Notes: generated by a model not told the origin, from the sequence alone. A stretch of 64,000 nt of DNA from Sphaerisporangium flaviroseum (GCF_039537005.1 NZ_BAAAZR010000020.1:310001-374000); one strand, 5' to 3'. Numbered from the stretch's first letter, positions 37,367 through 46,335 are shown. A program made the numbers and translations.

Positions 37367-38665
37367 TCAGGCGGGTACGGCCACCGTGTCCCGGATGGCC
37401 GAGAGCGCCCGGCCCAGCGCCGCCAGGCCGTACTCGATCTCCTCCGGAGTCACCGAGAGCGCGGGGCGGAGCCGTACCGACCGCTCGCCGCACGGGAGCA
37501 CGAGCACTCCCTCGTCGACGCGGAGCACGTCGATCAGGCGCTCCCTGCCGGACAGCACGTCGAAGGCGCACATGAGGCCCCTTCCCCTGGCGTCGCGTAC
37601 CAGGCCGGGGAACTCCGCCTCCAGCCGTCGCAGGCCCCCGAGCAGGCTCTCGCCGAGCGCCGCGGCGCGCGGTATCAGCCCGTCGCGCTCGATGATCTCC
37701 AGCATCCTGCGGGAGCGGACCATGTCGACCAGGCCGCCGCCCCAGGTGGAGTTGATCCGCCCGCTCACCTGGAACACGTTTCCCTCGACCTCGTCGACCC
37801 TGCGGCCGGCCATGATGCCGCCGACCTGGACCTTCTTGGCGAAGGCCACGATGTCGGGGGCCAGGCCGAGCTGCTGGTAGGCCCAGGGCGTGCCGGTGAG
37901 GCCGACGCCGGTCTGCACCTCGTCCAGGACGAACAGCGCGTCCCGCTCGTGGCACAGGCGCTCCATGGCCCGCAGGTACTCCGGACGCATGTGATTGTCG
38001 CCGCCCTCGCCCTGAATGGGCTCGGCGACGAAGCAGGCGATGTCGTGCGGGTGGGCGTCGAAGGCCGCCCGCGCCTGGGCCAGCGACCGCTCCTCGGCCG
38101 CTTCCACGTCCCCGAAGTGGATCGCGGGCACCTCGATCCTGGGCCAGTCGAAGACGGGGAAGCGATCGGTCTTGGCCGGTTCGGTGTTGGTCAGCGACAG
38201 GGTGTACCCGCTGCGGCCGTGGAAGGCGCGGGTGAGGTGCAGCACCTTGGTGCCGAGCTCGCTCGGGCGGCCGTTCGCCTCGTTGTGCCGGCTCTTCCAG
38301 TCGAAGGCGCACTTCAGGGCGTTCTCGACGGCCAGCGCGCCGCCCTCGACGAAGAACAGGTGGGGCAGTTCCGGGTCCCCGAGCACCCGGGCGAAGGTGT
38401 CGGCGAAGTCGGCGAGGTGGGTGGTGTACAGGTCGGAGTTGGCCGGCTTGTTGGCTGCGACGCGGCCGAGCAGGGACACGAACTCGGGATCGTCCCCGAA
38501 GTGGTTCACCCCCAGCGGGGCGGAGGCGAAGAACGTGTAGAAGTCGAGGTAGCGACGGCCCGTGCCGGCGTCCACGATCCAGGATCCGCCGCTACGGTCG
38601 AGATCGAGCTCCAGCCGGTAGCCGTCGGTGAGCAGATGGCGGGCCAGACGGTCGAGGACGCCCAT
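37367..38665 (-). CDS. lat: L-lysine 6-aminotransferase
   Basis: The 432-residue class III aminotransferase moves the epsilon-amino group of lysine to 2-oxoglutarate, giving 2-aminoadipate semialdehyde, a step of lysine breakdown and of beta-lactam precursor supply. The opening RHLLTDGYRLELDLDRS and DFYTFFASAPLGVNHF are typical of Lat. PLP contacts appear in FVLDEVQTGVGLTG, with Schiff-base Lys in VAFAKKVQVGG. GGGGAGGG precedes the ATG. No partner semialdehyde dehydrogenase or Lrp regulator is nearby, so it stands alone here. Confidence 0.9.
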   Translation of the reverse strand: MGVLDRLARHLLTDGYRLELDLDRSGGSWIVDAGTGRRYLDFYTFFASAPLGVNHFGDDPEFVSLLGRVAANKPANSDLYTTHLADFADTFARVLGDPELPHLFFVEGGALAVENALKCAFDWKSRHNEANGRPSELGTKVLHLTRAFHGRSGYTLSLTNTEPAKTDRFPVFDWPRIEVPAIHFGDVEAAEERSLAQARAAFDAHPHDIACFVAEPIQGEGGDNHMRPEYLRAMERLCHERDALFVLDEVQTGVGLTGTPWAYQQLGLAPDIVAFAKKVQVGGIMAGRRVDEVEGNVFQVSGRINSTWGGGLVDMVRSRRMLEIIERDGLIPRAAALGESLLGGLRRLEAEFPGLVRDARGRGLMCAFDVLSGRERLIDVLRVDEGVLVLPCGERSVRLRPALSVTPEEIEYGLAALGRALSAIRDTVAVPA

Positions 38666-38783
38666 GTGCCCTCCCCTTCGAGTCGGACACTACCCCAGAT
38701 TATTCCCCGCCATCCCGGCAGATATGTGAATGATTTCCGGCTCATTCCCCGAGATGCGTGAATTTCTTCTCCGCACCTGTCGG

Positions 38784-39362
38784 CTAGACGGCGTGCGCCG
38801 TACTGCCCGTGGTCCCACGCTGCTCCATGCTCCTGGCCCGGAAGGCCAGGTACAGCAGCGAGGCGCCGTAGACGATGGCGAAGACGCCGATGAGCCAGGT
38901 GAGCGCGAGAGCGCCGGGAGCGGGCCAGACGAACAGCAGGATGCCGAAGATCACCGACACCACGCCGCTGAGCAGGTACATCCAATCCGCGTCCCCGGCC
39001 AGACGGCGCTTGACCGCCGCGATGATCTCGAAGATGCCGATGACGACCGCGTAGGCGGCGATCAGCGTGAGGAGCGCGAACGCGGTGATGCCGGGCCAGA
39101 TCCAGGCGATGATGCCCGCCACGATGGCGAGGACGCCCGCGATGATCATCCAGTTCCGTGAGCCGCCGGAATGGGCGCCCCGAACCGCCCCGATGATCAT
39201 GAAGACCCCGCTGACGATCGCGTAGGCACCGAACAGGATCACCAGAACGAGCAGGGTGATCAGTGGCCACACGATGGCGAGGACGCCGAACAGGACGGCG
39301 CACACCCCGCGCACCGCGAGCACCCACCAGTGGCTGCCCACCTCGTCTCGCACCTCTTGCAT
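38784..39362 (-). CDS. HdeD-family (DUF308) membrane protein
   Basis: The 192-residue protein has six membrane segments arranged as three DUF308 hairpin repeats (VCAVLFGVLAIVWPLITLLV; AGVLAIVAGIIAWIWPGITA; SGVVSVIFGILLFVWPAPGA), each with the typical Gly-x-x-Trp-Pro. It ends with a short polar tail. GAGGAGGA precedes the ATG. HdeD is linked to acid resistance in enterobacteria, but the role in actinomycetes is not known. Confidence 0.88.
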   Translation of the reverse strand: MQEVRDEVGSHWWVLAVRGVCAVLFGVLAIVWPLITLLVLVILFGAYAIVSGVFMIIGAVRGAHSGGSRNWMIIAGVLAIVAGIIAWIWPGITAFALLTLIAAYAVVIGIFEIIAAVKRRLAGDADWMYLLSGVVSVIFGILLFVWPAPGALALTWLIGVFAIVYGASLLYLAFRARSMEQRGTTGSTAHAV

Positions 39363-39500
39363 GTCGTCCTCCTCGATGGCTACGGGCGATGAGGATTTCC
39401 CGAGCCGCGAAATGCCTGTTCACGGGGCGACAACCACCTCCACCCCCTCGATTCTGTTCCTATCCGGCAAGGACAGGGCGAGAGACCAAAAAGCGGTCAA

Positions 39501-39514
39501 ATGCTGTGCAGCAT
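39501..39514. promoter_or_regulatory. Perfect 14-bp palindrome upstream of the amidohydrolase gene
   Basis: ATGCTGTGCAGCAT is a 6-2-6 inverted repeat lying 79 bases before the GTG at 39594, in the divergent gap with the HdeD-like gene. Size and position suit an AsnC/Lrp-like or IclR-like operator. No regulator gene adjoins it. Confidence 0.35.
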
Positions 39515-39593
39515 CCACGAAGTCCGGCAATATCGTGTGAAGTCAGGTGACGTGTAGGACCTGTCATCGACGAGATCCATGAGAGGAACGCCG

Positions 39594-40805
39594 GTGTCAC
39601 TTCGGGAAGCCGCCAACGACATCAGCAGTGAGCTCGTACGCCTGCGCCACGCGCTGCACCGCGAACCCGAGCTCGGCCTGGACCTGCCGAGAACCCAGGA
39701 GAAGGTGCTCGGCGCGCTGGCGGGACTACCCCTGGAGGTGACGACCGGCAAGCGGCTGAGCTCGGTCACCGCCGTGCTGCGCGGCGCCGTACCGGGCCCC
39801 ACCGTGCTGCTCCGCGGCGACATGGACGCGCTCCCCGTCGCCGAGAGGAGCGGCGCGCCCGTTGTCTCCGATCTCGCCGGGCGGATGCACGCCTGTGGGC
39901 ACGACCTGCACACCACCATGCTGGCCGGTGCCGCCCACCTGCTCGCGGCGCGGCGTGACCGGCTCGCCGGCGACGTCGTCTTCATGTTCCAGCCCGGCGA
40001 GGAGGGCGCGGGCGGCGCGAAGATCATGATCGAGGAGGGTGTGCTGGACGCCTCGGGACAGCGTCCCGTCGCGGCCTACGCCCTGCACGTGGTCAGCTCG
40101 GTCCTGCCGCAGGGCGTCTTCGTCAGCCGCGCCGGCCCCATCATGGCCGCGGCCGACCGGTTGATCGTGACCGTGCGCGGCGCCGGCGGACACGGGTCCA
40201 CCCCCCACCGGGCCAACGACCCGATCCCCGCCGCCTGCGAGATGGTCACCGCGCTGCAGACCATGGTGACGCGGGGCTTCGACGTGTTCGACCCCGTGGT
40301 GGTGACCGTGGGCAGCTTCCACGCCGGCACCGCCGACAACGTCATTCCCGACGAGGCCCGATTCGAGGCGACGGTCCGGTCCTTCTCCGCCGCCGCCCAC
40401 AGCCGCATCCAGGAGCGCATCCTGACGCTCCTCGACGGCATCGCCGCCGCGCACAACCTGACGGTTGAGGCCGATTACGACGTGAGCTACCCCGTCACCG
40501 TGAACAACGCCGTCGAGGCGGACTTCGTCGGCGCCACCGTGCGCGAGGTGTTCGACGAGCACCGCTACATCAGTGCGCCCCAGCCGTTCACCGGCTCGGA
40601 GGACTTCTCGTTCGTCTGCAACGAGGTGCCGTCCGCGTTCGTCGCCCTCGGCGCCTGCCCCAAGGGGCTCGACCCCTCAAGCGCGGCCTACAACCACGCG
40701 GCGGAGGCGGCCTTCGACGACGCCGTGCTCCCGGACGGCGCGGCGCTCTACGCCGAGCTCGCCATGCGCCGGCTGGGCCAGGAGGCACTGACCGCGGCCG
40801 GGTGA
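39594..40805 (+). CDS. M20-family amidohydrolase (N-acyl-amino acid/hippurate hydrolase type)
   Basis: The 403-residue cytosolic metalloenzyme has the M20D pattern: RHALHREPELGLDLPRTQ, LLRGDMDALPV, MHACGHDLHTTMLAGAA with metal ligands, and PGEEGAGGAKIMIEEG with the catalytic Glu. A late His (YNHAAEAAFDD) completes the site. It likely cleaves an N-acyl amino acid or indole/benzoyl conjugate. The GTG at 39594 has AGAGGA six bases upstream; an ATG at 39579 overlaps that site, so I prefer the GTG. Confidence 0.87.
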   Translation: MSLREAANDISSELVRLRHALHREPELGLDLPRTQEKVLGALAGLPLEVTTGKRLSSVTAVLRGAVPGPTVLLRGDMDALPVAERSGAPVVSDLAGRMHACGHDLHTTMLAGAAHLLAARRDRLAGDVVFMFQPGEEGAGGAKIMIEEGVLDASGQRPVAAYALHVVSSVLPQGVFVSRAGPIMAAADRLIVTVRGAGGHGSTPHRANDPIPAACEMVTALQTMVTRGFDVFDPVVVTVGSFHAGTADNVIPDEARFEATVRSFSAAAHSRIQERILTLLDGIAAAHNLTVEADYDVSYPVTVNNAVEADFVGATVREVFDEHRYISAPQPFTGSEDFSFVCNEVPSAFVALGACPKGLDPSSAAYNHAAEAAFDDAVLPDGAALYAELAMRRLGQEALTAAG

Positions 40806-40818
40806 GCTCTCCGGCTCG

Positions 40819-42372
40819 CTAGAGGGCACCGAGGAAACGGGCGGCGAGGCCGGCGGCGGCTTCCGCGCCCGTGCCGCCGTGCTCGACGAACACCGCGAAG
40901 GCGAGATCTCCCCGGTACCCCACGAACCAGGCGTGGTCGTCGCCCGAACTCGGCTCCGCCGTGCCGGTCTTGCCCGAGACCCCCTTGGGCAGCCCGGCCG
41001 AGGCCGCCGTCCCATCCGTCACCACCGCCGACATCATCGACCGGAGCTGCGAGACCACCTGTGCCGGTAGCTTCCTCGGCTTGGGGCGGCCCTGGACCTC
41101 CAGCCGCCTGACGGCCTGTTCCGACATCAGGCGCGGGGGACGCCAGGTGCCGTTCTCGACGGCGGCGGCGACCAGCGCCATGCACAGCGGGGTGGCCTCC
41201 ACGGAGTTCTGCCCGATGGCGTCGGCGCCGAGCTCGTCACCGTTCCCGGCCTCGCGCACGGACCCGCAGACCCCGCCGAGGCCCGACTTCAGGTTCCCGC
41301 CGAACCCGAACTCCTCCGCCTCCCGTCGCAGCCTGCCGTCCGTCAGGTGCTCGACCGCGAGCCTGCTGAACGAGGTGTTGCACGACAGCGCGAACGCCTG
41401 GCGCAGGGACACCGTGCCGTGGCCCTCGTCGCGGTGGTTGTCGAAGGTCCGCCCGTTCGGGACCGAGTAGTGCGCCGGGCAGTCCACCGGCGAGTCCCCC
41501 GTCAGCTGGTCCCGCAGCAGGGCCGACGCCGTGATGATCTTGAACGTCGAGCCCGGGGGGTACGGCTTGTAGAAGGCGCCCTGGCCGGGCAGCCGGTCCG
41601 CCACGGCCCGTACCTCTCCCGTCGAGGGCTTGATCGCGACGATGGCGGCGGGGTGCCCGACGCCGTCGAGAGCGCGGGCGGCGGCGGCCTGCGTCCACCA
41701 GTCGAGGGTCGTGCGGTACGTCCGCTCGGTCGCCTGGCGGAACACCACGAGCTTCCTCGATCGCCCGGCGGCGGAACGCGCCTCGATCGCCCAGCCCGAG
41801 GGCTCCTCCTCGTAGAACTCGTCGATCTTGCCGACGAGGTCCTTCATGTACGCCTCCGCTCCGCTGTCGTTCGGCAGCGGTTTCCCCTGCCGGGTGAGCA
41901 GTTCGGTCCCGGGTACGGGAATCTCGGTGATGCGCAGGCGCTCGTCCGCCGCGACCCCGGGATGCAGCGTCTCCGGCGTCCAGATGACCTTCCATTCGCC
42001 GTCCCTGACGGCCAGATGCAGCACCGACGAGAAGTTCCACTGCCCCAGCTCGCCGATCTGCCTGATGCCCTCGAAGGGCATGTCGGCGGCCTGCGCGCCC
42101 CGCCGTACGACGGCTCCCGGCGTCAGCTTGATCGAGAGGATCTGCAGGTCGCTGCTCAGGCGCCGGTGCTGGTCCAGGAAGTCCTGGGGCGGGGAGGCGA
42201 CCTGTTTTCGCATCTCGGTGAGGTTCTCGGCCGCCCAGGCGTCGAGATACGCGCGGCCCGCCTGCTCCGGGCTGCCGTCCACCTTGCGAGAGTCGAGGAT
42301 CAGGGCCACGAGCGCCGCCGCGACGATGACGAGACTCACCACAACGAGAGCGAGCAGTCCTCGGCGGCGCAT
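40819..42372 (-). CDS. Penicillin-binding protein with NTF2/MecA-like N-terminal domain
   Basis: The 517-residue protein has a membrane anchor (LLALVVVSLVIVAAALVALI), an NTF2-like MecA_N-type domain (about 30-150; GRAYLDAWAAENLTEMR), a dimerisation part and a transpeptidase domain. Active-site motifs are GSTFK with the nucleophile Ser, SCN (ALSCNTSF) and KTG (SGKTGTAE). It lies outside the membrane and cross-links peptidoglycan. The layout is that of lower-affinity PBPs, so a part in beta-lactam tolerance is possible. I chose the ATG at 42372 with GGGAGA six bases upstream over an extension to 42405. Confidence 0.88.
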   Translation of the reverse strand: MRRRGLLALVVVSLVIVAAALVALILDSRKVDGSPEQAGRAYLDAWAAENLTEMRKQVASPPQDFLDQHRRLSSDLQILSIKLTPGAVVRRGAQAADMPFEGIRQIGELGQWNFSSVLHLAVRDGEWKVIWTPETLHPGVAADERLRITEIPVPGTELLTRQGKPLPNDSGAEAYMKDLVGKIDEFYEEEPSGWAIEARSAAGRSRKLVVFRQATERTYRTTLDWWTQAAAARALDGVGHPAAIVAIKPSTGEVRAVADRLPGQGAFYKPYPPGSTFKIITASALLRDQLTGDSPVDCPAHYSVPNGRTFDNHRDEGHGTVSLRQAFALSCNTSFSRLAVEHLTDGRLRREAEEFGFGGNLKSGLGGVCGSVREAGNGDELGADAIGQNSVEATPLCMALVAAAVENGTWRPPRLMSEQAVRRLEVQGRPKPRKLPAQVVSQLRSMMSAVVTDGTAASAGLPKGVSGKTGTAEPSSGDDHAWFVGYRGDLAFAVFVEHGGTGAEAAAGLAARFLGAL

Positions 42373-42435
42373 ACGGTTCTCCCAAGAGTGCCGGGTAGGG
42401 CACATCCGGATATATCAGACGCAATGGGAGAGCGT

Positions 42436-43287
42436 GTGAGCAAGCGCAAGGCTGAGGTGACTCCCATGCCCGGCCGCTATCCGGTGGAATCCGGCGAAGT
42501 CGAGCTCCTGCGGGACCTCGACCGGCCGAGCGGCTGGCTTCTCAGTATGGCGGGAGTGCCCCAGTCGTACGTCGATCTCGACGATCCCACCTACTTGGAC
42601 TTCGAATACGTCCGGCTGATGGCCGACGTGATCGACGTGATCGAGGAGGGCCCGCTGGACGTCGTCCACGTGGGCGCGGGGGCCTGCACGCTCCCCCGGT
42701 ACGTCGCGGCGACCCGGCCCGGCTCGCGCCACATCGTCATCGAGCCCGACGCGGCCCTGGTGCGGCTCGTGCGGGACCAGCTCCGGCTGAAGTCGGTGCC
42801 CCGGCTGAAGGTCCGCGTCGCCGATGGCCGTACGGCCGCGGGCGGACTGCACGACGCCTCGGCGGACCTGTTCGTGCTGGACGCCTTCAGCGGCGCCACC
42901 ATGCCCCTGGACCTCGCGACGGCCGAATACATGGGAGACGTGGCCCGCGTGCTCAAGGACTCGGGCACCCTGCTGATGAACATCGCCGACGGCAAAGGGC
43001 TGGCCTTCGCGCGCCGGGTGGTCGCGACCGTACGGGGCACCTTCCGTCATGTGGCACTGCTCGCCGAGCCCGGCATCCTCCGGGGACGCCGGTTCGGGAA
43101 CCTCATCGTGGCCGCCTCGCCGGCGCCGCTGCCGCTCCAGGACCTGACGCGCAGGGCGGCCGGCGGGCTGACACAGGCCCGGTGCGTCCACGACGAAGCA
43201 CTGGTGAACTTCGTGGCGGGCGCCGCGCCGATCCGGGACGGCGACTCGGTCCTCGCGCCGGTCCCTCCGCCCGCCCTCTTCCAGTGA
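42436..43287 (+). CDS. Spermidine synthase-like methyltransferase-fold protein
   Basis: The 283-residue protein has a Rossmann SAM-type fold: VVHVGAGACTLPRYVAA with the Gly-rich loop, IVIEPDAALVRLV with the acidic ribose contact, and LFVLDAFSGATMP. The family is annotated as spermidine synthase-like, but the polyamine-binding residues are not evident, so a methyl- or aminopropyltransferase role is open. The GTG at 42436 has GGGAG five bases before it. An ATG at 42424 without a site but with TATAT upstream could give a leaderless form. It is divergent from the PBP gene. Confidence 0.78.
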   Translation: MSKRKAEVTPMPGRYPVESGEVELLRDLDRPSGWLLSMAGVPQSYVDLDDPTYLDFEYVRLMADVIDVIEEGPLDVVHVGAGACTLPRYVAATRPGSRHIVIEPDAALVRLVRDQLRLKSVPRLKVRVADGRTAAGGLHDASADLFVLDAFSGATMPLDLATAEYMGDVARVLKDSGTLLMNIADGKGLAFARRVVATVRGTFRHVALLAEPGILRGRRFGNLIVAASPAPLPLQDLTRRAAGGLTQARCVHDEALVNFVAGAAPIRDGDSVLAPVPPPALFQ

Positions 43288-43299
43288 ACCGGCCCCGGG

Positions 43300-44091
43300 T
43301 CAGTCGAACAGGTCGGGCTCGGAGCGGGTGATCTGCTCGTAGAGCGGCTGGAAGTTGATCCAGCCCACCAGGTCGTTGCCGATCTGGCCGTGGGTGAGCT
43401 TGGCGTTCTCGTGAGTGATCGGGACCACCTGACCGGCCGCCTTGGCCGCCAGCTGTGCCTGGCACGAGCGCTCCATGGTGATGAACCACCAGGCCGCGGC
43501 GTCCACCGAGCCGCCGACCGTCAGCAGGCCGTGGTTGCGCAGGATGACGGCCTTGTGGGAGCCGAGCGCCTGGGCGATCCTCCGGCCTTCCTCCGTTTCG
43601 ACGACCACACCGGTGTAGTCGTCGAACAGCCCGTGATCCTCGTAGAACGCGCACGCGTCCTGGGTCAGCGGTTCGAGGGACTGCCCCAGCGACGAGAGCG
43701 CCTTGCCGTACACCGAGTGGCTGTGCGCGGCGGCCACGGCGTCCGGACGGGCCTGGTGGACCATGGCGTGGATGGCGAAGGCGGCCTGGTTGACGTGGTA
43801 GCGGCCGTCCACCACCTGCCCCTGGTGATTCACCAGGATCAGGTCACTCAGCTTGATGTGCTTGAAGCTCATTCCGAAAGGGTTGACCCAGAAGTGGTCG
43901 AGGTGCTCGGGGTCGCGGGCCGTGATGTGACCGGCCACCCCCTCCTCGAAGCCGAACCGCCCGAACAGCCGCAGCGCCGCGACCAGGCGCTCCTGGCGGT
44001 GGCGCCGCTCGTCCGCGACATTCTCGAACTTCTGGGGAAGGCGGAAGGTCAGCTGCTCGGTGGGCACGGGCCGCAGATCCGAGAGGCTCAT
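43300..44091 (-). CDS. Class II aldolase/adducin-family protein
   Basis: The 263-residue protein carries the zinc ligands of the family: Glu in GFEEGVAGHITARDP, the His pair in AAHSHSVYGKAL and a late His in RNHGLLTVGGS. Members cleave sugar phosphates or act as decarboxylases. Substrate is not predictable, and no sugar kinase or isomerase is adjacent. GAGGAG lies eight bases before the ATG at 44091; a further 13 codons upstream are possible but have no ribosome site. Confidence 0.84.
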   Translation of the reverse strand: MSLSDLRPVPTEQLTFRLPQKFENVADERRHRQERLVAALRLFGRFGFEEGVAGHITARDPEHLDHFWVNPFGMSFKHIKLSDLILVNHQGQVVDGRYHVNQAAFAIHAMVHQARPDAVAAAHSHSVYGKALSSLGQSLEPLTQDACAFYEDHGLFDDYTGVVVETEEGRRIAQALGSHKAVILRNHGLLTVGGSVDAAAWWFITMERSCQAQLAAKAAGQVVPITHENAKLTHGQIGNDLVGWINFQPLYEQITRSEPDLFD

Positions 44092-44130
44092 AGGGGGTCT
44101 CCTCGTTGCCGAACTTCTGTCGGTTACCAA

Positions 44131-44674
44131 GCAGTATGCCTGGCGCCCCGGAGGAGGTGAACCCAGGTCCGGCCACGTCCGCCGGGGCTCCGATCAGACA
44201 CTTCACACTTATTACGCTGATATATAAATCTGGTAAGCCATCTTTTCTGATATTCCGCATAACAGGGGAAAGATGCAACCGTGCGGGGAATGTTCGGACA
44301 CGTTCCACGAAACGAACGTCGCATGTGTGGGGCTGTAGAGGTGTTCCCTATAGACGAGGCTGGTTCACGTACATCTGCACGTGCACATGCAAGACTCATG
44401 CGCCTGTTCCGCCCGCCCCGCCGAGGCCGGCCGTTCCGTCGGCCATCATGCATAACATCAGGTGAATTAGGTGTAAAACGGTCATCTGCCCCGATTGCCA
44501 ACGGTCTGCCGACATTCCCGAACATCATTCCAACTAACCTTCTCCCAGCTCAAGTCGCCTTAAGGCGCGAACTTTCGGGAAATATCCGGCATAGTTCGTG
44601 TTACGCATCCGCATGCCCTACGCTGTGGCGTCAACGGCGAAAGCCGTCAATGGCATTAAGGAGGTATAACGGAT
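44131..44674. other. Long lower-GC intergenic region
   Basis: These 544 bases hold no credible gene and are the least GC-rich stretch of the window. They contain the perfect 12-bp palindrome CGCCTTAAGGCG at 44556-44567. A sequence like an ECF promoter follows (GGAAA, 17 bases, GTT, about 44579-44603). AAGGAGG, the ribosome site of the ATG at 44675, closes the region. The stretch probably carries the promoter of that gene on the right and that of the aldolase gene on the left. Confidence 0.45.
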
Positions 44675-45247
44675 ATGACAGTAGCCGAACCGTTAAGCGC
44701 GGACCCCTCCAGGGAGGGGGTCCCACCCCCGCCGCAGAGACACTGGGCGAAACGCGTCATGAAGGGGACAGGGCGGCATCTTCTCGGATTCAGCAGCGGG
44801 GTGGCGGTCGCCGTGACGGCGGCCCTCGCCCTTCAGGCGATCAAGACCTGGCCTTCGGGCGTCGATGAGATAAGCATCGACAACCCTCAGCACGGATCGC
44901 ACGCGAAGGTCACGCCCTGCCTCAGGGTGAGCGGGCACGGCACCTCACGGCCCGGCACCAAGCAGGTCATCGCGGTGCAGCAGACCGACGCGAGCGACAG
45001 CACGATCACGTTCTTCACCGACGTCCGCATCGTCGGCGAGGAGTGGCAGATCAGCGTCCCGCTGGAGGGGCCGGTGGACAGCTGGTTCCGTATCCGGTCG
45101 GTGGTGCTCTCCGCCAAGCTGGCCGACTACCTGGAATCGGTGGGGGGCAGCGTCGGCAGATCCAAATGGATATCGCCGACGATGCCCCCCGGTAGTGCGA
45201 TAACAGACTCGGTGGACGTTCAACGGGGTCCTGGTCAGATCTGCTGA
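44675..45247 (+). CDS. Membrane-anchored secreted hypothetical protein
   Basis: The 190-residue protein has a cytosolic N-terminus rich in Pro and Arg, one membrane segment (SSGVAVAVTAALALQAI, about 41-57) and an outer part of about 130 residues. Two Cys, one at CLRVSG and one at the very end (GQIC), could form a disulfide. The outer sequence has beta character (ITFFTDVRIVGEEWQISV) and WFRIRSVVLSAKLADYL recalls a solute- or wall-sensing module, but I do not recognise a family. AAGGAGG precedes the ATG and a hairpin follows, so it is a single-gene unit. Confidence 0.72.
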   Translation: MTVAEPLSADPSREGVPPPPQRHWAKRVMKGTGRHLLGFSSGVAVAVTAALALQAIKTWPSGVDEISIDNPQHGSHAKVTPCLRVSGHGTSRPGTKQVIAVQQTDASDSTITFFTDVRIVGEEWQISVPLEGPVDSWFRIRSVVLSAKLADYLESVGGSVGRSKWISPTMPPGSAITDSVDVQRGPGQIC

Positions 45248-45268
45248 ACCCCACCGAGGGACACGGTT

Positions 45269-45300
45269 CCTGGGTGGCGGCCTCTCGGCCCCCACCCAGG
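45269..45300 (+). terminator. Strong hairpin after the anchored protein gene
   Basis: CCTGGGTGGCGGCC pairs with GGCCCCCACCCAGG with one mismatch around TCTC, 21 bases after the stop. It has no T tail, as often seen in actinomycetes. Confidence 0.72.
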
Positions 45301-45448
45301 ACCGGCGTCCGTAGAGCGTATGGCACGGGCCCGTCGCCGTGAACCCACCGGCGTCGACGTTTTACGCCGCCGTCACGTGCCTTCCGGCCGCATTCGCCCT
45401 CGCCGGCTTCCGGCCCTCGCCGCTTGCGACGTCTCCCCGTGCGGCTCG

Positions 45449-45500
45449 GTTGACCCGCCTCCTGACCCGGAGCTGTTGACCCGCCTCCTGACCCGGAGCT
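45449..45500 (+). repeat. Perfect 26-bp tandem duplication in the TetR promoter region
   Basis: The 26-base unit beginning GTTGACCCGCC and ending CCCGGAGCT occurs twice without a change (45449-45474 and 45475-45500). Each copy carries the -35-like TTGACC. Only the second is followed by a -10-like sequence. Confidence 0.92.
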
Positions 45501-45505
45501 AACGT
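45476..45505 (+). promoter_or_regulatory. Candidate promoter of the tetR-rph operon
   Basis: TTGACC (45476-45481) and TAACGT (45500-45505) are 18 bases apart, immediately upstream of the palindrome at 45521-45546. Transcription would begin a few bases before that palindrome. Confidence 0.6.
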
Positions 45506-45520
45506 ACAAGCATCCAACAG

Positions 45521-45546
45521 ATGACCAAATGAGCGCATTTGGTCAT
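45521..45546. promoter_or_regulatory. Palindromic TetR operator
   Basis: The arms ATGACCAAATG and CATTTGGTCAT are perfect 11-base inverted repeats around AGCG. The site covers the expected start of transcription and includes an ATG at 45529, so translation from that codon is unlikely. It is an excellent candidate for autorepression by the TetR protein encoded just downstream. Confidence 0.8.
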
Positions 45547-45567
45547 ACATCCACCGCGAGCGAGGCC

Positions 45568-46335
45568 ATGACGTCCCCCGAGACCGAAGCCCAGCCGCGC
45601 CGCCAGGACACCACGGCGCGCGAGGAGCGAGCACACCGCATCCTCGACACCGCCGCGGAGCTGATCCTGCGCTGGGGCTACGACAAGACGACCATCGACG
45701 ACATCGCCCGGTCGGCCGGCGTCGCCAAGGGCACGATCTACCTGCACTGGAAATCGCGTGAGGCGTTGTTCGCCGCCCTCCTGCGGCGAGACCGCGTCGC
45801 CATGCTGGAGGAGGTCAGGCACGCCCTCGTGAGCGAGCCCGACGGCGCGACACCGCGCGCGCTGTTCCGGCATCTGGCCCTGGCGCTCATGGGCCGTCCC
45901 CTGGTGAAGGCGGCTCTCCTGGGCGACACCGAGGTGCTCGGCAAGCTCATCCGGCTGAAGCCGAAGGTCCAGACCTCCGCGGCGTTGCGCTCGCTGTCCG
46001 GCGGCTACCTGCGAACGCTGCGCGACCACGAAGCGATACGGACCGACCTGTCCCCGGTCGAGCAGGCGAACGTGATCAACGCCACGCTGTACGGATTCTT
46101 CGTCATCACCCCGCAGATGCCCGACGACCACAGGCTCACCGACGAGCGGCTGGCCGAGTTGCTGGCGGAGACCCTGCACCGCGCCCTGGACTCCGGCCGG
46201 ACCCTGTCCCCCGAGCAGACCCAGGCGATCGCGCGGGCGACCCTCGCGTTCCTGGACGAGACGCTCGGCCTCGCCAAAGAAAGGCTCCGGCTCTCCCTGA
46301 GCACCACCGACCTGGGAAAGGACTACGCGCGGTGA
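45568..46335 (+). CDS. TetR-family transcriptional repressor
   Basis: The 255-residue protein has a standard N-terminal helix-turn-helix (RILDTAAELILRWGYDKTTI, ARSAGVAKGTIYLHWKSREAL) and a helical ligand-binding domain of about 180 residues that I cannot assign to a ligand. The ATG at 45568 is chosen because the earlier ATG at 45529 lies within the operator palindrome. Its stop overlaps the GTG of the next gene (GTGA), so repressor and enzyme are coupled. A drug or drug-like inducer is plausible given the enzyme. Confidence 0.88.
   Translation: MTSPETEAQPRRQDTTAREERAHRILDTAAELILRWGYDKTTIDDIARSAGVAKGTIYLHWKSREALFAALLRRDRVAMLEEVRHALVSEPDGATPRALFRHLALALMGRPLVKAALLGDTEVLGKLIRLKPKVQTSAALRSLSGGYLRTLRDHEAIRTDLSPVEQANVINATLYGFFVITPQMPDDHRLTDERLAELLAETLHRALDSGRTLSPEQTQAIARATLAFLDETLGLAKERLRLSLSTTDLGKDYAR

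Noticed and set aside
45529..45567. Earlier ATG of the TetR gene
   Set aside because: It falls inside the operator palindrome, at the expected start of transcription.
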